Below, piece by piece: positions 6,437-7,889 of a stretch of DNA of 7,889 bases (position 1 is its first letter; the number at the start of each line of letters is the position of its first letter). Under the pieces are notes generated by a model. That model had not been told where the DNA came from. It ran no database searches and saw only the letters and a program-made list of their open reading frames with translations. The stretch is taken from assembly GCA_003219115.1 (NCBI GenBank), contig QHPN01000153.1, positions 1-7,889 on the forward strand, in the 5' to 3' direction. This DNA comes from Verrucomicrobiota bacterium (GTDB lineage: Bacteria > Verrucomicrobiota > Verrucomicrobiia > Chthoniobacterales > UBA10450). Made by a program: the position numbers and the translations under genes.

Positions 6437-6575
6437 TTTTCTCCGGAACGGCTCGGTCGCTTGTCCTCTCATTCGATTAAACGAGGGCGCTCTCGGGTAA
6501 CCTTCGCAGAAAAGCAAACACTGGACTTTCCCATAGCACCCTTGCGCTCATAAAAGCGAATGCGATTATTGAAAT
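6437..6575. other. Divergent intergenic region
   Basis: This 139-bp stretch separates the divergent membrane and rhomboid-like genes and should hold promoters for both. If the membrane gene starts at 6472 or 6517 it is shorter. The only clear site is GGAG (6441-6444, minus strand) just before ATG 6436. I see no strong sigma-70 boxes or operators. Confidence 0.5.
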
Positions 6576-7418
6576 ATGTTCGGAGTCACTACCTCCGATG
6601 ACTATCGGCCAGTCACCTGGATGGGTCGGTTCCCTGTCGACGTCACGACCATGCTCGTCGCTCTGCATGTTGTGGTCGCCATTCTCACTTGCCTGGTCGT
6701 CGGTGCCGGCGGCGGTGCAGTGCTCAACTTCATGCTTTTCGATAGCGCACGTGTCCTGGGGGCGGGTCAGATTTGGCGCCTCGCCACCTACGCGTTCGTT
6801 CATTCTCCCAGCATGCTGCTCTGGTTCGCGATCGAAATGTACATGCTCTTCGTGTTCGGCCGCGAAGTGGAAAAGTTTATCGGCCAGCGCGCTTATATTG
6901 CTCTCTATGCGCTCTTGCTTTTCATCCCGTCGCTTCTCCTCACCGTGTGGGGCTTGGGACAACGGACCGGACTGGCCGGCTCACTCGCGTTGCATTTCGG
7001 CATTTTTGTAGCGTTCGCGACGATTTATCCATCGGCCGAGCTGCTGCTGCGTATCACCGCAAAATGGAGCGCCGTAATTCTGGGCGCGATCTACGTCCTG
7101 CAATTGCTGGCCTACAATGCCTGGACCGACCTGGCGGTCCTCTTAACAAGCATCGCGGTTGGACTTTGCTTTGTCCGCCTGCGCGAGGTCGGCCCAGAGC
7201 TGGTCTGGTGGGAAAATCTCAAGGCTCGGCTACAACCGAGGCCGAAGTTCAAGGTTGTTCCCAAACCGGGTCCGGCACGACGCGACGATGATGACATCTC
7301 CGAAGCGGTCGATCCCATTCTCGACAAAATCGCCACATCTGGTATCGGCAGTCTCACTCCCAGTGAGCGGCGAATCCTCGATCGAGCGCGCGATCGTTTG
7401 TTGAAGGAGTCAAAATGA
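6576..7418 (+). CDS. Rhomboid-fold membrane protein, probably proteolytically inactive
   Basis: The 280-residue protein has about six membrane segments (residues 24-200) followed by a charged cytosolic tail. Rhomboid features are the block WRLATYAFVH (67-76) and FGREVEKFIG (94-103), equivalent to the W-R, H and G-x-x-x-E positions of the family. The active-site motif GxSG appears as GLAG (132-135), with alanine at the serine position. The final membrane segment, WTDLAVLLTSIAVG (183-196), lacks the catalytic histidine. The tail ends in DPILDKIATSGIGSLTPSER (246-265), a short motif often found at the C-terminus of bacterial rhomboid-family proteins. It is thus a likely pseudoprotease that binds or holds membrane partners rather than cutting them. 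The ATG at 6576 has no clear Shine-Dalgarno. The gene ends inside the convergent IIA gene (9-bp overlap). Rhomboid fold is well supported; function unknown. Confidence 0.88.
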   Translation: MFGVTTSDDYRPVTWMGRFPVDVTTMLVALHVVVAILTCLVVGAGGGAVLNFMLFDSARVLGAGQIWRLATYAFVHSPSMLLWFAIEMYMLFVFGREVEKFIGQRAYIALYALLLFIPSLLLTVWGLGQRTGLAGSLALHFGIFVAFATIYPSAELLLRITAKWSAVILGAIYVLQLLAYNAWTDLAVLLTSIAVGLCFVRLREVGPELVWWENLKARLQPRPKFKVVPKPGPARRDDDDISEAVDPILDKIATSGIGSLTPSERRILDRARDRLLKESK

Positions 7419-7871
7419 CCCGGCCTCGCGCAAGATTGCGATAAATTCCGCCGGGCTTGCGGCTGCAAACAAGGCGTCGTGGTGTTGTTGCTCTCGAGTA
7501 ACACGCGCTAAAGTTCCGACGACGACGAGGTAGTCGTTCACGAGTCGTTGCGGAACGGCCAGGAGAAAAATCAATCGCGCGCGTTCAGCCTCTTCGTTCC
7601 AGGGAATGCCAGCCCGGCTGCGGCCGATCGCGAGCGCAATCTGATCGACCAGCTCGGTGCGTGCATGTGGGAAAGCGACGCCATTTTCGGACAGGGTCGA
7701 GCCTGCCTCTTCCCGGGACAGCACCTGCGTGAGAAAATCGGCGGGTCGCGCGACGCTCCCTGTTTTTTCGAACAGACTCACGATCTCCCGGATTGCATTC
7801 GGTCGCCGGCGCGATCTCAACTGCAATGCGACCTGCCGTTGATCAAGAATGTCGGCGAGCGCAATGGCCAT
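7410..7871 (-). CDS. PTS EIIA type-2 domain protein (PtsN/FruA-IIA-like), stand-alone
   Basis: EIIA domains accept a phosphoryl group from HPr or NPr on a histidine and pass it to EIIB or use it to signal. The 153 residues match one type-2 (mannitol/fructose/PtsN) domain with little to spare. The phosphorylation site is visible as ENGVAFPHARTE with His69, preceded by the typical REEAGSTL stretch (53-60). The distal part, RLIFLLAVPQ and the helix DYLVVVGTLARV, also fits. No EIIB, EIIC or HPr gene is in the window, so a regulatory role like PtsN is more likely than sugar uptake, though partners may lie to the right. The ATG at 7871 gives a natural N-terminus; there is no clear Shine-Dalgarno in the 18 bases available. 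Its stop codon overlaps the end of the rhomboid-like gene on the opposite strand. Confidence 0.9.
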   Translation of the reverse strand: MAIALADILDQRQVALQLRSRRRPNAIREIVSLFEKTGSVARPADFLTQVLSREEAGSTLSENGVAFPHARTELVDQIALAIGRSRAGIPWNEEAERARLIFLLAVPQRLVNDYLVVVGTLARVTREQQHHDALFAAASPAEFIAILREAGSF

Positions 7872-7889
7872 AGAGAAAAGTTGGATTAT

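Noticed and set aside
6542..6570. Sigma-70-like promoter TTGCGC with ATTATT before the rhomboid-like gene
   Set aside because: The match is weak and would place the transcript start at or after the ATG at 6576; not supportable from sequence alone.
6773..7291. Plus-strand open frame of 172 codons within the rhomboid-like gene
   Set aside because: It is an alternative frame of a gene whose main frame shows clear membrane segments and rhomboid motifs; its product lacks any coherent feature.

Overview
The window reads as ordinary chromosomal DNA from a GC-rich, free-living bacterium. A soil Verrucomicrobiota of the Spartobacteria/Chthoniobacterales type is my best guess. It rests on the style of UvrA and GTP-dependent PEPCK, and on abundant short palindromic and heptamer repeats scattered between and inside genes. 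This taxonomic call is inference, not proof.

Layout from left to right: (1) 1..3082, minus strand, uvrA, running off the left edge before its stop codon. The frame is open without interruption, and both ABC ATPase modules and the zinc-binding modules are intact. (2) 3083..3265, a short intergenic stretch with a cloverleaf-like nest of perfect hairpins. (3) 3266..5074, minus, pckG, a complete GTP-type phosphoenolpyruvate carboxykinase. (4) 5075..5209, a leader region with small palindromes. (5) 5210..6436, minus, a polytopic membrane protein resembling GT-C glycosyltransferases. (6) 6437..6575, a divergent intergenic region. (7) 6576..7418, plus, a rhomboid-fold membrane protein that appears to have lost the protease serine and histidine. 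(8) 7410..7871, minus, a stand-alone PTS EIIA type-2 domain protein, overlapping the rhomboid gene tail-to-tail by 9 bp.

The genes do not form one pathway: DNA repair, gluconeogenesis, a probable envelope glycosyltransferase, a membrane pseudoprotease and a phosphotransfer regulator sit side by side.

The most notable observation is in uvrA. Its frame carries four, probably five, extra segments of 16 to 34 codons (one estimated at 24 to 25). Each segment coincides with a DNA repeat normally expected between genes: GTAG-footed palindromes with three-base loops (REP/REPIN-like) and a heptamer tandem repeat. All are multiples of three, keep the frame open, and fall at places where UvrA varies in length. 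The result is a repair protein lengthened by about 110 residues of repeat-derived peptide with every catalytic motif kept. In addition, no ATG, GTG or TTG lies upstream of the first Walker A motif in this frame; the only sensible start is an ATT at 3082.
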